Assembly: GCA_035295745.1 (NCBI GenBank)
Contig: DATGIL010000015.1
Location: 186,001 to 250,000, forward strand
Direction of reading: 5' to 3'
DNA length: 64,000 nt
Source of the DNA: JAIQFL01 sp035295745
Lineage (GTDB): Bacteria; Acidobacteriota; Terriglobia; Bryobacterales; Bryobacteraceae
Under the pieces are notes generated by a model, which saw only the letters and a program-made list of their open reading frames with translations, did no database searches and was not told where the DNA came from. The translations under genes were made by a program, and so were the position numbers. Below, one piece after another: positions 24,624 to 33,951 of this stretch (position 1 is the stretch's first letter; each line of letters opens with the position of its first letter).

Positions 24624-26015
24624 ATGAGAAATCTGCCAAAGCTCTGTGCGCTTTTGCTCTTCGCCTCGCCTGCGATTCTCCTGGCTCAGGCACCCGTCGA
24701 TATTTCGTCGAGAATTGCCTCGCTGGAAACTGCTACGAAATCCGCTCAAAGCGCCGGCGACAACGCCTGGATGCTGGTCAGTTCCGCCCTGGTCCTGATG
24801 ATGACCGGGCCCGGCCTGGCGCTGTTCTACGGCGGCCTGGTACGTCGCAAAAACGTCCTGGGCACGATGATGCACAGCTTTATCCTGATGGCCGTGGTAA
24901 CGGTCTTGTGGGCCGTGGTCGGCTACAGTCTGGCGTTCGGAGGCTCATCGTCTTTTATCGGAGACTTGCATTTCGCGTTTCTGAATAACGTAGGCAGCGC
25001 GCCCAATGCCGACTACGCTCCCACCATCCCGCAGCAGACCTTCATGGTCTACCAGTTGATGTTCGCAATTATCACCCCCGCGCTGATCTCCGGAGCATTC
25101 GCCGAGCGGATGAAGTTCAGCGCGATGCTGCTCTTCACCATCCTCTGGACGCTGATTGTGTACTTTCCGATGGCGCACATGGTGTGGGGCAAGGGAGGGT
25201 TGTTGAACGCTTCGCTGGGTGGCAAGTTCCCATGCTTCGATTTTGCGGGCGGCACGGTAGTGCACATCACGTCGGGAGTCTCGGCGCTGATCTGCGCGCT
25301 GTATCTGGGGAAGCGCCTCGGGTATCCCACCATGCCGACCAAGCCGCACAACCTGGTGATCAGCTTCATCGGCGCCTGCCTGTTGTGGGTGGGATGGTTC
25401 GGATTCAATGCGGGCAGCGCACTGTCGGCCTCGGGATTGGCTACCAGCGCGTTTGTCGCGACGCACTTCGGCGCCGCCGCAGCCACTTTGGGATGGGTTG
25501 CCGCGGAGTGGATGCACAGTGGAAAACCGAGCGTCCTGGGTGGGATTTCCGGATGTGTGGCGGGTCTGGTGGCGATTACGCCGGCCTCGGGGTTTGTAAA
25601 GCCGTTCCCGGCGTTACTGATTGGTCTCTGTGCGGGTGTGATCTGCTACCTGATGGTGACCCGAGTGAAAGGCAAGTTCGGTTATGACGACGCACTGGAC
25701 GCTTTCGGCGTGCACGGCGCGGGAGGGACGCTGGGAGCGATCCTGACCGGCGTATTCGCCACCAACCTGGTCAACGACTCCTTCAAAGACGGCGCCGGAA
25801 AGACCATGGCATTGGGGATGGTGGACGGGAACGGTGGACAGATCGTAAACCAACTGATCGGCACCCTGATCGCCTGGGGCCTGGCCATTGTGGGAACCCT
25901 GATAATTCTGAAGATCTGTGATGCCACCGTCGGACTGCGAGTGACCCGCGAACAGGAGATGGAAGGCATCGATGTCGCCCTGCACGGCGAAGAGGGGTAT
26001 ATATTCGAGGGGTAG
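24624..26015 (+). CDS. amtB: Ammonium transporter Amt
   Basis: The 463-residue inner-membrane ammonium channel starts at ATG 24624; the in-frame TTG further upstream adds residues that precede a clear signal peptide and is rejected. A cleavable signal (LCALLLFASPAILLA) and a short periplasmic lead are followed by about eleven transmembrane helices. Signatures are LFYGGLVRRKNVLG, the GAFAERMKFSAML segment, FAGGTVVHITSGVSAL with the conserved pore His, and DALDAFGVHGAGGTLGAILTG with the second pore His. glnB follows 15 bases downstream, the classic pairing in which PII blocks the channel from the cytoplasm. Confidence 0.97.
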   Translation: MRNLPKLCALLLFASPAILLAQAPVDISSRIASLETATKSAQSAGDNAWMLVSSALVLMMTGPGLALFYGGLVRRKNVLGTMMHSFILMAVVTVLWAVVGYSLAFGGSSSFIGDLHFAFLNNVGSAPNADYAPTIPQQTFMVYQLMFAIITPALISGAFAERMKFSAMLLFTILWTLIVYFPMAHMVWGKGGLLNASLGGKFPCFDFAGGTVVHITSGVSALICALYLGKRLGYPTMPTKPHNLVISFIGACLLWVGWFGFNAGSALSASGLATSAFVATHFGAAAATLGWVAAEWMHSGKPSVLGGISGCVAGLVAITPASGFVKPFPALLIGLCAGVICYLMVTRVKGKFGYDDALDAFGVHGAGGTLGAILTGVFATNLVNDSFKDGAGKTMALGMVDGNGGQIVNQLIGTLIAWGLAIVGTLIILKICDATVGLRVTREQEMEGIDVALHGEEGYIFEG

Positions 26016-26030
26016 CGGCGAGACAAACTC

Positions 26031-26369
26031 ATGAAGAAAATTGAGGCGATCATCCAGCCTTTCAAACTCGACGAAGTGAAAGAAGCGCTGAAGGCCATCG
26101 GGATCGATGGCATGACGATCAGCGAGGTCCGGGGTCACGGACGGCAGAAGGGTCACAAGGAGGTCTATCGCGGACAGGAGTACAACGTGGACCTGCTGCC
26201 CAAGGTGAAACTGGAAATGGTGGTTCCGGCGAGCCGTTTCGACGAGGTGATCAAGACGTTGGCCTCGGCGGCCCGGACCGGCAAGATCGGCGATGGCAAG
26301 ATCTTCGTCTACGACGTAGCCGAAGCGATACGGATCCGGAACGACGATCGTGGTGAATCGGCCCTCTAG
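26031..26369 (+). CDS. glnB: Nitrogen regulatory protein PII
   Basis: The 112-residue PII protein begins MKKIEAIIQPFKLDEVKEAL. The T-loop contains Tyr51 (GQEYNVDLLPK), the uridylylation site. The second signature TGKIGDGKIFVYDVAEAIRIR is intact, so ATP and 2-oxoglutarate binding should be retained. Linkage to amtB would also fit the name glnK. It overlaps the start of glnD by 20 bases, so modifier and substrate are translationally coupled. Confidence 0.97.
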   Translation: MKKIEAIIQPFKLDEVKEALKAIGIDGMTISEVRGHGRQKGHKEVYRGQEYNVDLLPKVKLEMVVPASRFDEVIKTLASAARTGKIGDGKIFVYDVAEAIRIRNDDRGESAL

Positions 26370-28794
26370 TTCGAACGCTTCCGTCCAGCTATCCTTTTTA
26401 GCCACGGGCGACGCCCTGACTGCGCTTGCGGAGCGGACTTCGCAGGTGGACCGGGTGGTAATCGAAGCGTCGGAAGAGTTGTGCCGGTTGGCGAATCCGG
26501 CAATTCTGGCAGTGGGCGGATATGGGCGAAGGCAGTTGTTCCCATTTTCGGATGTGGACCTGCTGCTGCTGTTCGAATCGGAACGCGCGGCGATAGCGCA
26601 CCGCGACACGATTTCGGCGTTCCTGCAGCGCCTGTGGGACTCCGGGATTCGGGTCAGTCACTCGGTGCGCACGCCCGATGAGTGCGCCGAAGTGCACGAC
26701 CGCAACATCGAGCTGAACGTCAGTCTGCTGGATCAGCGCTTCCTGACGGGCGATCGCGCGCTGTATGCCGAACTGGCGAGGCGTCTGCCGCGTTTCATCC
26801 ACGCCAACCGCGACGCACTGATTCGCAATCTCGCACAATTGACGCGCGAACGACACGGCAAGTACGCCGACACGTTCTATCATCTGGAGCCGAACGTGAA
26901 GGAGACCCCGGGCGGCTTGCGCGATTATCAACTGATCTGCTGGCTGCAACAACTGCACGATACCGAGGCCACGCGACTGGGGGTGGCGGATCCTGCCCCT
27001 GAGTTGCAGCAGGCCTTCCGCTTTCTGGCGCGCCTGCGATGTTATCTGCATTGCCAGTCGGGGCGCGATAACAATGTTCTCTCGTTCGACGCTCAGGACG
27101 CGATTGCCGAAGAATGGCGGGCACACGACGCGGGGACCTGGATGCGCGAGTATTACCGGCACTCGCGGGCCATCTATCGCGCCGCGATCCGGGTGCTGGA
27201 GGCAGGCGAGGCGCAGTCCAGTTCTCTATTCGCGCAGTTTCGTGACTGGCGGTCGCGGCTTTCGAATTCGGATTTCAGCGTGCATCGCGAGCGCGTGCAT
27301 TTTCGGGCGCCGCAGCGGCTGGAGGTGGAGCCGGAACTGGTGCTCCGTCTATTCGAGTTCGTGGCACGCCACGGAATTCGAATCTCGCCGGAGGCCGAAG
27401 AGCGCATCGAATTGCACATGGGACGGCTGCGGGCGTACTTCGCGGAGTCGCTGCCCCTTTGGCCCGCTCTGAATTCGATTCTGTCGCTGCCGCATGCGCC
27501 ACTGGCGGCTCGGGGCATGCACGAATCGGGCGTGCTGGCGGCATTGTTTCCGGAATTAGAAGTGATCGAGTGCCTGGTGATCCGCGACTTCTTCCACCGC
27601 TACACGGTGGATGAACATACGCTGGTGGCGATGCAGCACCTGTGGCATCCGAACGGCGGATATGCCGATCTGCTGGCGGAGGTGAAACAACCGGGCGTCC
27701 TGATGTTTGCACTTCTGTTCCACGACTCGGGCAAGGGGCTCGCCGGCCAAGGCCACGTGGATGGTTCGCTACGGCTGGCGGGGACGGCCATGGCGAGGGT
27801 TGGCATGCCGGCGCAGGATCGCGAGACCGTGCAGTTCCTGATCCAGCGGCACCTGGATCTTTCGCTGGCGATGCAATCGCGCGATGTCTTCGACCCCCAG
27901 ACCATTCGCGACGTAGCGCGGCAGGTAGAGACGGTGGAGCGGTTGAAGGCCCTGACGGTGCTGACGTATGCCGACATCAGTGCGGTGAATCCGCAGATCA
28001 TGACACCATGGCGGTCGCAGCAACTGTGGCAGCTTTACCTCATGGTGTACAACGATCTGACGCGGTCATTGGAATCGGACCGGATCGAGACGGTGCCGTC
28101 CGGCCCGCCGGAACGCATCGAGTTCCTGCAAGGTTTTCCAACGCGGTACCTGCGGACGAACAGCGAGGCCGAGATCGACAGTCACATGGCGCTGGAGGAG
28201 AAGAGCCGAAAGCGCGGAGTGGCGGTGGAGATCCGCAAGCTGGAGCCGGCCTGGCAATTGACCCTGGTGGCGAGCGATCGCGAAGGGCTGTTCGCCTCGG
28301 TGGCGGGGACTCTATCGAGCTTCGGAATGAATATTCTGAAAGCGGAGGCATTTTCGAATCGCCGCGGGCTGGTGCTCGATACCTTCACATTTGCCGATCC
28401 CAATCGCACTTTGGACTTGAATCCCAGCGAGGTAGATCGATTGCGCGCCACCACGGAACGGGTGATCGCTGGAAAGGCGGACGTGCGGGAGTTGCTGCGG
28501 AGCCGTCCGAAGCCCACGCTGCCGAGTCGCAAGGCGCGCATTCCGGCCACGGTCTCGTTCGACTCGGAGGCCAGTCGAACGGCCACGCTGATCGAGATTG
28601 TGGCGGAAGACCGGCCAGGACTGCTCTACGATCTCGCGTCGGCGATTTCGTCAAACGGGGGCAATATCGAGGTGGTTCTGATCGACACGGAGGCCCACAA
28701 GGCGATCGACGTGTTCTACGTGACGGCGGACGGCCGGAAACTCACGCCAGAGAAGCAGGCACTGCTTGCGGAGTCGCTGCGCAAGGCTTGTTAG
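26350..28794 (+). CDS. glnD: [Protein-PII] uridylyltransferase / uridylyl-removing enzyme
   Basis: The 814-residue enzyme adds UMP to or removes it from PII in response to glutamine. The N-terminal nucleotidyltransferase carries GGYGRRQLFPFSDVDLLLL with metal ligands Asp68 and Asp70. A PII-uridylyltransferase helical block contains ETPGGLRDYQLI. The HD phosphohydrolase region includes TVDEHTLVAMQHL and LFHDSGKG. Two ACT domains close the protein (LTLVASDREGLFASVAGTL; LIEIVAEDRPGLLYDLASAI). The GTG start at 26350 lies within glnB. A complete amtB-glnB-glnD operon is therefore encoded. Confidence 0.96.
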   Translation: MVNRPSSSNASVQLSFLATGDALTALAERTSQVDRVVIEASEELCRLANPAILAVGGYGRRQLFPFSDVDLLLLFESERAAIAHRDTISAFLQRLWDSGIRVSHSVRTPDECAEVHDRNIELNVSLLDQRFLTGDRALYAELARRLPRFIHANRDALIRNLAQLTRERHGKYADTFYHLEPNVKETPGGLRDYQLICWLQQLHDTEATRLGVADPAPELQQAFRFLARLRCYLHCQSGRDNNVLSFDAQDAIAEEWRAHDAGTWMREYYRHSRAIYRAAIRVLEAGEAQSSSLFAQFRDWRSRLSNSDFSVHRERVHFRAPQRLEVEPELVLRLFEFVARHGIRISPEAEERIELHMGRLRAYFAESLPLWPALNSILSLPHAPLAARGMHESGVLAALFPELEVIECLVIRDFFHRYTVDEHTLVAMQHLWHPNGGYADLLAEVKQPGVLMFALLFHDSGKGLAGQGHVDGSLRLAGTAMARVGMPAQDRETVQFLIQRHLDLSLAMQSRDVFDPQTIRDVARQVETVERLKALTVLTYADISAVNPQIMTPWRSQQLWQLYLMVYNDLTRSLESDRIETVPSGPPERIEFLQGFPTRYLRTNSEAEIDSHMALEEKSRKRGVAVEIRKLEPAWQLTLVASDREGLFASVAGTLSSFGMNILKAEAFSNRRGLVLDTFTFADPNRTLDLNPSEVDRLRATTERVIAGKADVRELLRSRPKPTLPSRKARIPATVSFDSEASRTATLIEIVAEDRPGLLYDLASAISSNGGNIEVVLIDTEAHKAIDVFYVTADGRKLTPEKQALLAESLRKAC

Positions 28795-29424
28795 GCTGCG
28801 AGCTTCGATGGCAGCAGTCTCCGATCCTGTGATGCCGGATGCTTTTCCGCTTGAGCATGTCGGATCCAAGCGAATTCGATTCGTGCATGTACGGGGAGTG
28901 TGCCTGGCAGGGCTAGCGCGGCAGTCTTAAGTCATCAGCGACCAGGCTTTACGAGTTCCCACCCAAAACTAAAAGCGGTCCGCAGGAGACGTCGTGGGCT
29001 GCACTCAGACAGCCCCCACCTACGAGGCACCCAATCCGCACGGTCGCCTGAATCTTCACCTTGGGTTCGCAGCGCTTGAGGCGACCGCGTAGCACCGCGA
29101 TGACGAAGGTTTGGGTGAACGCTCCCTCACGGTCGCGGCTCGTAAGCTACCCACCTACGCTCGCGCGATGGGTGCGCGTGCGAGCCGCGCGCGTGAGCAA
29201 GCGACGCCCATCGTTTCGTGGTGCAGGCGACTCGGCCCGGCGATTCCGGGTTTCGAATGCGAGCCGCGCGCGTGAGCAAGCGACGCCGAACGTTCGACGT
29301 CACTTTTCCGGCTTGCGGATACGCACCTGTGGACGTAGGAGAATTCACCTCCCGCGCCCTTGTAAGTTAGACTTGATCCCGCCGGTTTCGAGCCGGAAAA
29401 CTGGCGCATAATTATTGGGAACAC
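28795..29424. other. Intergenic region with inverted repeats and repeat A
   Basis: No gene is recognised. Structures seen: GGGCTG/CAGCCC around 28997-29018, and CGGTCGCCT (29041-29049) with AGGCGACCG (29079-29087), a 9-bp perfect inverted repeat. Repeat A occupies 29121-29287. The first two could end the amtB-glnB-glnD transcript, although no U-tract follows either stem. Confidence 0.5.
29121..29287. repeat. Dispersed palindromic repeat, family A, copy 3 with extra half-site
   Basis: CTCCCTCACGGTCGCGGCTC and GTAAGCTACC are followed by TGCGAGCCGCGCGCGTGAGC and AAGCGACGCCC. After 50 bases a second half-site reads TGCGAGCCGCGCGCGTGAGC and AAGCGACGCC (29258-29287). The exact duplication of the half-site within one copy shows that this unit multiplies locally. 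Confidence 0.82.
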
Positions 29425-30534
29425 ATGCGGATCAACGGTATCAGTGCCTATCGGGTCGAACTGCCTCTGTACGAGGGGAGCTATAAGTGGTCGGGCGGAA
29501 ATTCAGTGGAGGTATTCGATTCCACGGTGGTGGCCATCCACACCGATGACGGGGTGATCGGGTACGGAGAGATCTGCCCTCTGGGTCCGGCTTATCTGCC
29601 TGCGTATGCGGCAGGAGCACGCGCGGGTATCGCCGAAGTCGCCCCGCACCTTCTGGGGCTCGACCCAACTCAGCTTCAGGTGATCAACCGGCGGATGGAC
29701 CAGGCGCTGCGCGGCCACCCTTACGTGAAGTCGGCGCTCGATATGGCCTGTTGGGACCTGCTGGGCAAGGCGAGCGGCCAATCCGTGGCGGTGCTGTTGG
29801 GCGGGCGCTACGGCGATGATTTCCCGCTATACCGTGCCATCTCTCAGGACACGCCCGAAGCGATGGCCGATCACGTTAAACTCTATCGCTCCCAAGGGTA
29901 CACGAAGTTTCAGCTCAAAGTGGGCGGCAACCCGGACACCGACATCGCGCGCATCCAATCCACTGCCGCCGTGCTCGAATCGGGCGACGTGTTGATCGCC
30001 GACGCCAACACCGGTTGGACGCAGCACCAGGCCCTGCGTGTCGCCGACGCTGTCCGCCATGTGGACGTTTATATCGAGCAGCCATGCCTGCATTACGAAG
30101 AGTGCCTCGCGGTCCGGCGCCATACCAACCGCCCCTTCGTGCTCGACGAAGTGATCGACGATGTCCACATGGTTCTGCGCGGCTACGCGGACAAGGCCAT
30201 GGATGTCATCAACCTCAAGATCTCCAAAGTTGGGGGATTGACCAAGGCGCGCCAGATTCGCGATCTCTGCGCCTCCCTAGGAATCGCCATGACCATTGAG
30301 GACACGTGGGGAGGCGATATCGTCACGGCGGCGATTGCCCACCTCGCGCACAGCACGCCACCCGAGTTGCTCTTCACGGCCACCGACTTTAACAGCTACG
30401 TGACCGTGAGCATTGCCGAAGGCGCGCCGCAACGCTCGAATGGACGCCTGGCCGCATCCATCGCTCCGGGGCTTGGTATTCAGCCTCGCATGGAAGTGCT
30501 GGGAGAGCCGGTCCTCCGTATCGGCAAGGCCTGA
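29425..30534 (+). CDS. Enolase-superfamily dehydratase, cis-3-hydroxy-L-proline dehydratase-like
   Basis: The 369-residue mandelate racemase/muconate lactonising enzyme family member has the acid/base Lys165 in YTKFQLKVGG, metal ligands Asp193 (IADANTGW), Glu218 (VYIEQP) and Asp241 (VLDEVID), and a second lysine at 265 (INLKISKVGG). The N-terminal capping segments GYGEICPLGPAYLPAYAAG and HPYVKSALDMACWDLLGK resemble cis-3-hydroxy-L-proline dehydratases from memory of the family. Substrate assignment is an inference. No proline catabolic genes are adjacent; a MocR regulator converges from the other strand. Confidence 0.85.
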   Translation: MRINGISAYRVELPLYEGSYKWSGGNSVEVFDSTVVAIHTDDGVIGYGEICPLGPAYLPAYAAGARAGIAEVAPHLLGLDPTQLQVINRRMDQALRGHPYVKSALDMACWDLLGKASGQSVAVLLGGRYGDDFPLYRAISQDTPEAMADHVKLYRSQGYTKFQLKVGGNPDTDIARIQSTAAVLESGDVLIADANTGWTQHQALRVADAVRHVDVYIEQPCLHYEECLAVRRHTNRPFVLDEVIDDVHMVLRGYADKAMDVINLKISKVGGLTKARQIRDLCASLGIAMTIEDTWGGDIVTAAIAHLAHSTPPELLFTATDFNSYVTVSIAEGAPQRSNGRLAASIAPGLGIQPRMEVLGEPVLRIGKA

Positions 30535-30559
30535 CCGTCGCTACCCGTTGGCGTGGCAG

Positions 30560-32053
30560 CTATGAATGCCGGACTGGCTCGCGCCCGGCGTTCCAGTGAA
30601 CCGCCATCTCCCGCACCGCCCGGCGCAGCTTCTCGGCGGTATACGCCGCGTAGCCGAGCAACAGTCCCGGCTTCGGATCCGCCTTGGCTGCATAGGCGGA
30701 AAGCGGTGCACACTCGATGCCCGCGCTCGACAACGCTTCCGAGACTGCAACGTCGTTGGCGCCCTCCGGCAGCCAGCCCACCAGATGCAGCCCCGCGTCC
30801 GATTGCTGCACGTGCAGAATACCCTGAAGATGCGTTTGGATCGCCTTCACGAGAACCGCCTGCCGGTCCATGTAGACCGCTCGCATGCGCCGAATGTGCC
30901 GGCCGAAGTGCCCGTCCTCCATGAAGCTGGCGAGCGTGGCTTGCTCCACGAGCGGCGGCTGGCGGTCTGCCAGAGCCTTTGCCCCCTGGAACGCCCCCGC
31001 CAGGTCCTTCGGAACCACCAGGTACCCAAGGCGCAGTGCCGGATGCAGCACTTTACTGAAAGTTCCCATGTACAGCACGCAGGCCGACTCGTCGAGCCCT
31101 TGTAGCGCGGGCAGGGGAGGGCCCTTGTAGCGGAACTCGCTGTCGTAATCGTCCTCCACGATCCAGGCGTGATGACGCCGTGCCCAGTCGAGCAGGGCAA
31201 GGCGACGCCGCAGCGGCAGCGTCGCGCCTAATGGATACTGGTGCGACGGGCAGACGTAGGCAAGCCGCGCCTTCGGCAGCGGCTGGTGCTCCTCGACGAT
31301 CAAGCCGTCCTGGTCGACGGCGACCGGCAGAATGGTGGCGCCCGCCGCGCGAAATGCGGCACGGGTACCGAGGTAACCGGGGTCCTCAATAATCGCCGGA
31401 TCTCCAGGGTCGAGCAGCAAATTCGCGGAGAAGTTCAGCGCCTGTTGCGTGCCGGCGACGATGATCACCTGCTGCCAGTCGCATCGCACGCCGCGCGACG
31501 CACGCAGATAATCCGCGATGGCGTGACGCAGTGGCGGGTACCCCGCGACGAATCCGTAACCGTACAACGACGAGGGCAGCGTACGCGTGACACGCGAGCG
31601 CGTGCGGTTCCACAAGGCGAACGGGAACAGATCGAGCGCAGGTACCCCAGGGCGGAAGGGGACCGCCGGCTTGTCGCCATACAGCCGGCTCACGCTGCTC
31701 TCCGCCAGCATCCGGCCTCGTTTCGAAAGCTGCGGCCGCGTAGGGGATTCAGAGGAAATGTGGTTGGCGCTGTGCGGTTCCAATCGCCGGACAGGGAGCG
31801 CGGAGGCGACAAACGTCCCGGAACCATGGGCCGACTCGAGATATCCCTCAGCGGTGAGTTGCTCGAAGACAGAGATGGTGGTGTTGCGAGCCACCCCGAG
31901 CTCGCTGGCCAGCAGCCGGCTCGAAGGAAGCCGGGTGCCCGGCCGCAGCCGCTTTTCGATTACCGCGCGCCGCAACTCGTCGCTGAGTTGGCGCTGGAGG
32001 GTAGAACTCCGGCGCCGATCCAGCAACAGCGATTGGAATAGTTCACTTCGCAT
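30560..32053 (-). CDS. MocR/PdxR-type GntR regulator with aminotransferase domain
   Basis: The 497-residue protein has an N-terminal GntR winged helix at about 15-80 (LRPGTRLPSSRLLASELGVA, RNTTISVFEQLTAEGYLES) and a fold-type I aminotransferase domain at about 120-490. The PLP lysine is Lys334 in YMGTFSKVLHPALRLGYL; the preceding IVEDDYDSEFRY supplies the cofactor Asp/Tyr. Such regulators sense pyridoxal phosphate or an aminated ligand. The gene is divergent from the flavin split-barrel gene at 32173, and the 119-base gap contains repeated AAAGTGG boxes, so direct control of that gene and of itself is likely. Confidence 0.94.
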   Translation of the reverse strand: MRSELFQSLLLDRRRSSTLQRQLSDELRRAVIEKRLRPGTRLPSSRLLASELGVARNTTISVFEQLTAEGYLESAHGSGTFVASALPVRRLEPHSANHISSESPTRPQLSKRGRMLAESSVSRLYGDKPAVPFRPGVPALDLFPFALWNRTRSRVTRTLPSSLYGYGFVAGYPPLRHAIADYLRASRGVRCDWQQVIIVAGTQQALNFSANLLLDPGDPAIIEDPGYLGTRAAFRAAGATILPVAVDQDGLIVEEHQPLPKARLAYVCPSHQYPLGATLPLRRRLALLDWARRHHAWIVEDDYDSEFRYKGPPLPALQGLDESACVLYMGTFSKVLHPALRLGYLVVPKDLAGAFQGAKALADRQPPLVEQATLASFMEDGHFGRHIRRMRAVYMDRQAVLVKAIQTHLQGILHVQQSDAGLHLVGWLPEGANDVAVSEALSSAGIECAPLSAYAAKADPKPGLLLGYAAYTAEKLRRAVREMAVHWNAGREPVRHS

Positions 32054-32103
32054 GACCGAATCGGGCGAGAAATTCCATCATACGCCTCCCGCCCTGCCGT
32101 GCG

Positions 32104-32154
32104 AAAGTGGACCTGTCGAACCAACAAGAAGTGGCTCTTTGAGAAAACCACTTT
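32104..32154. promoter_or_regulatory. Candidate MocR/PdxR operator boxes
   Basis: Three copies of one motif lie in the divergent intergenic region: AAAGTGGACCT at 32104-32114, AAGTGGCTCT at 32129-32138, and an inverted copy AAACCACTTT at 32145-32154 (reverse complement AAAGTGGTTT). The first two are direct repeats about 25 bases apart; the second and third form an inverted pair. The motif closely resembles the AAAGTGG-type site I recall for PdxR of Corynebacterium. Confidence 0.7.
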
Positions 32155-32172
32155 CGCCGCTATGGTGGAAGT

Positions 32173-32841
32173 GTGATGGACCAATACACGCCTACTGAGC
32201 GCACGCAGGTTCGGCGCCTCTCGAAGCGGGGAATTTATGACAAAGCCCCGATCCACGCGATCCTGGACGAGGGGCGCATCTGCCACGTTGGATTTGCCGT
32301 TGAGGGACAACCGTACGTCGTGCCCACCGGCTATGTGCGCGTGGGCGATCAGGTATACATCCACGGCTCGGCCGCCAGCCGGATGCTGCGTTCGCTTGAC
32401 CAGGGAATCGCCGTTTGCGTCACCGTGACCCTGATGGATGGGTTCGTGCTGGCGCGTTCGGCCTTCCATCATTCGATGAACTATCGCTCGGTGGTGCTGC
32501 TTGGCACCGCGCGTTTGGTGACCGATGCCGAGGAAAAGCTGGCTGCCTTGCGGGCGTTCACGAACCATATTGTGCCCGGCCGTTGGGAGGAGGTCCGGCC
32601 GCCTACGGAGCAGGAGTTGAAAGGGACAAGCGTGCTTGCTGTTCGGTTGGACGAAGTGTCGGCGAAGGTGCGCACCGGTCCTCCCATCGACGATGAAGAG
32701 GATTATTCTCTGCCGGTTTGGGCGGGCGTGGTGCCTGTCGAAACGCGCTTCGGAGATCCGGTATCGGACGGCCGCGTTCCGGCCGGAGTGACGCCTTTTC
32801 GTGTCGAACGGCTGGCGCGTCCGCACCTGGTAGGCGACTGA
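32173..32841 (+). CDS. Pyridoxamine 5'-phosphate oxidase-family (FMN split-barrel) protein
   Basis: The 222-residue protein is of the Pyridox_ox_2 / flavin-binding split-barrel group. It has RRLSKRGIYDKAPIHAILDE, HVGFAVEGQPYVVPTGYVRV, YIHGSAASRMLRSL, and the long C-terminal segment TSVLAVRLDEVSAKVRTGPP followed by LPVWAGVVP. GTG 32173 and ATG 32176 are adjacent start options. It is divergent from a MocR regulator whose probable sites lie directly upstream. This suggests a flavoenzyme acting on a pyridoxal-related or toxic small molecule under MocR control. It is not a canonical PdxH. Confidence 0.88.
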   Translation: MMDQYTPTERTQVRRLSKRGIYDKAPIHAILDEGRICHVGFAVEGQPYVVPTGYVRVGDQVYIHGSAASRMLRSLDQGIAVCVTVTLMDGFVLARSAFHHSMNYRSVVLLGTARLVTDAEEKLAALRAFTNHIVPGRWEEVRPPTEQELKGTSVLAVRLDEVSAKVRTGPPIDDEEDYSLPVWAGVVPVETRFGDPVSDGRVPAGVTPFRVERLARPHLVGD

Positions 32842-33030
32842 ACGGAACTCACGCGGGAATCCGGCTCACGTCGGCGCTCGCGCTACAACGACTCGCCGGT
32901 GGTCGGGCATACGGACTGCCCTGGAACCCTACGCTACTGGCCCCACGTTCTCGCCCATCCACGCCGAGACTGCAGCACCGTCCGCCGCGAAGCCGACGAG
33001 CATGGCCGTCTTACGGCCGAGTGACGGTCT

Positions 33031-33786
33031 TCAGACTTTTTGGAGCACCGCGATAAACCCTGGCCCTGGCGATTCCACTATTTCGCTCACCGCCCAACCG
33101 GTCTTTTCGACAATACGGCGCACCTCATCCGGTGATGCGAACAGGTAGTCGAACCAATCTCCGCGAAATTGCCGATACCGGATGCGCAAACGAATCTGTC
33201 CAGCCATCCGCCCCCGTTCGCGATTTCTTTGGTGATAGGCCAAATGTACGGGATCACGCGTCGTGTACGGATCGGCTGCCGCCGCGATGATGAGGGCATT
33301 TGGTGTCGTGATCCCATGCATCGTGGCCAGGAGAATTCGCGCACGTTTGAGCCCGCCGAACAAACCAAAGTTATTTCCGTACAGCACGATTGTGCCAAAT
33401 CGCGTCCGCAGGGACTGAATTTCGTGGATCGACAGGACGCGGGCGGATTTCACGCCGCGAAGCTTGGAGACCCTTACCGCCAAAGGCGAGTTGTCGATCG
33501 CCAACACGCGGTGGCCGTGATTTTGAAGATAAAGCGCCACTCTGCCCGCGCCACACCCTATGTCGAGAACCGGGCCGCGTGCTCGCTGGATCGCCTCCCG
33601 TTCATGGATCGCCCAATTCTCGGGTGCCTGAAAATAAGGTAAGGCGCTCCCGAGATCGATCAGCCCGTCTTCCCGTTCGACGATTTCGTGGGTGCTGACG
33701 CCTTTGTAGCAGTTCCAGATCTCCTGCCCGTAGGCGTCACGCTCCGGGGGCATGGCTGCCCTGCCGGACACTGGTCTCGCGCTCAT
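33031..33786 (-). CDS. Class I SAM-dependent methyltransferase
   Basis: The 251-residue protein has motif I VLDIGCGAGRVALYLQ at about 74-89 and LAIDNSPLAV, then a TIVLYGNNFGLFG segment in the usual post-II position. It ends EIVESPGPGFIAVLQKV. The start is either 33786 or the internal ATG at 33753 (MPPERDAYGQEIW); neither has a strong ribosome site. It stands alone between unrelated genes and its substrate is not evident. The 190 bases between it and the convergent split-barrel gene contain no recognised gene. Confidence 0.8.
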   Translation of the reverse strand: MSARPVSGRAAMPPERDAYGQEIWNCYKGVSTHEIVEREDGLIDLGSALPYFQAPENWAIHEREAIQRARGPVLDIGCGAGRVALYLQNHGHRVLAIDNSPLAVRVSKLRGVKSARVLSIHEIQSLRTRFGTIVLYGNNFGLFGGLKRARILLATMHGITTPNALIIAAAADPYTTRDPVHLAYHQRNRERGRMAGQIRLRIRYRQFRGDWFDYLFASPDEVRRIVEKTGWAVSEIVESPGPGFIAVLQKV

Positions 33787-33951
33787 GGGATTATTGTTTC
33801 ACGCCGGGTCAGTTCTATTTGTGAGTCAGTGATGGTCGGTTTGTTTCCTCGATCTGCCGGGGGCGAATCCGGACGCGCAGGAACCTGATCCAAGGCGGCG
33901 CGGTTTCTGCGTCTGAAGAGAAAAGGCGAACGGGGCGCGACGCTCCAGCTT

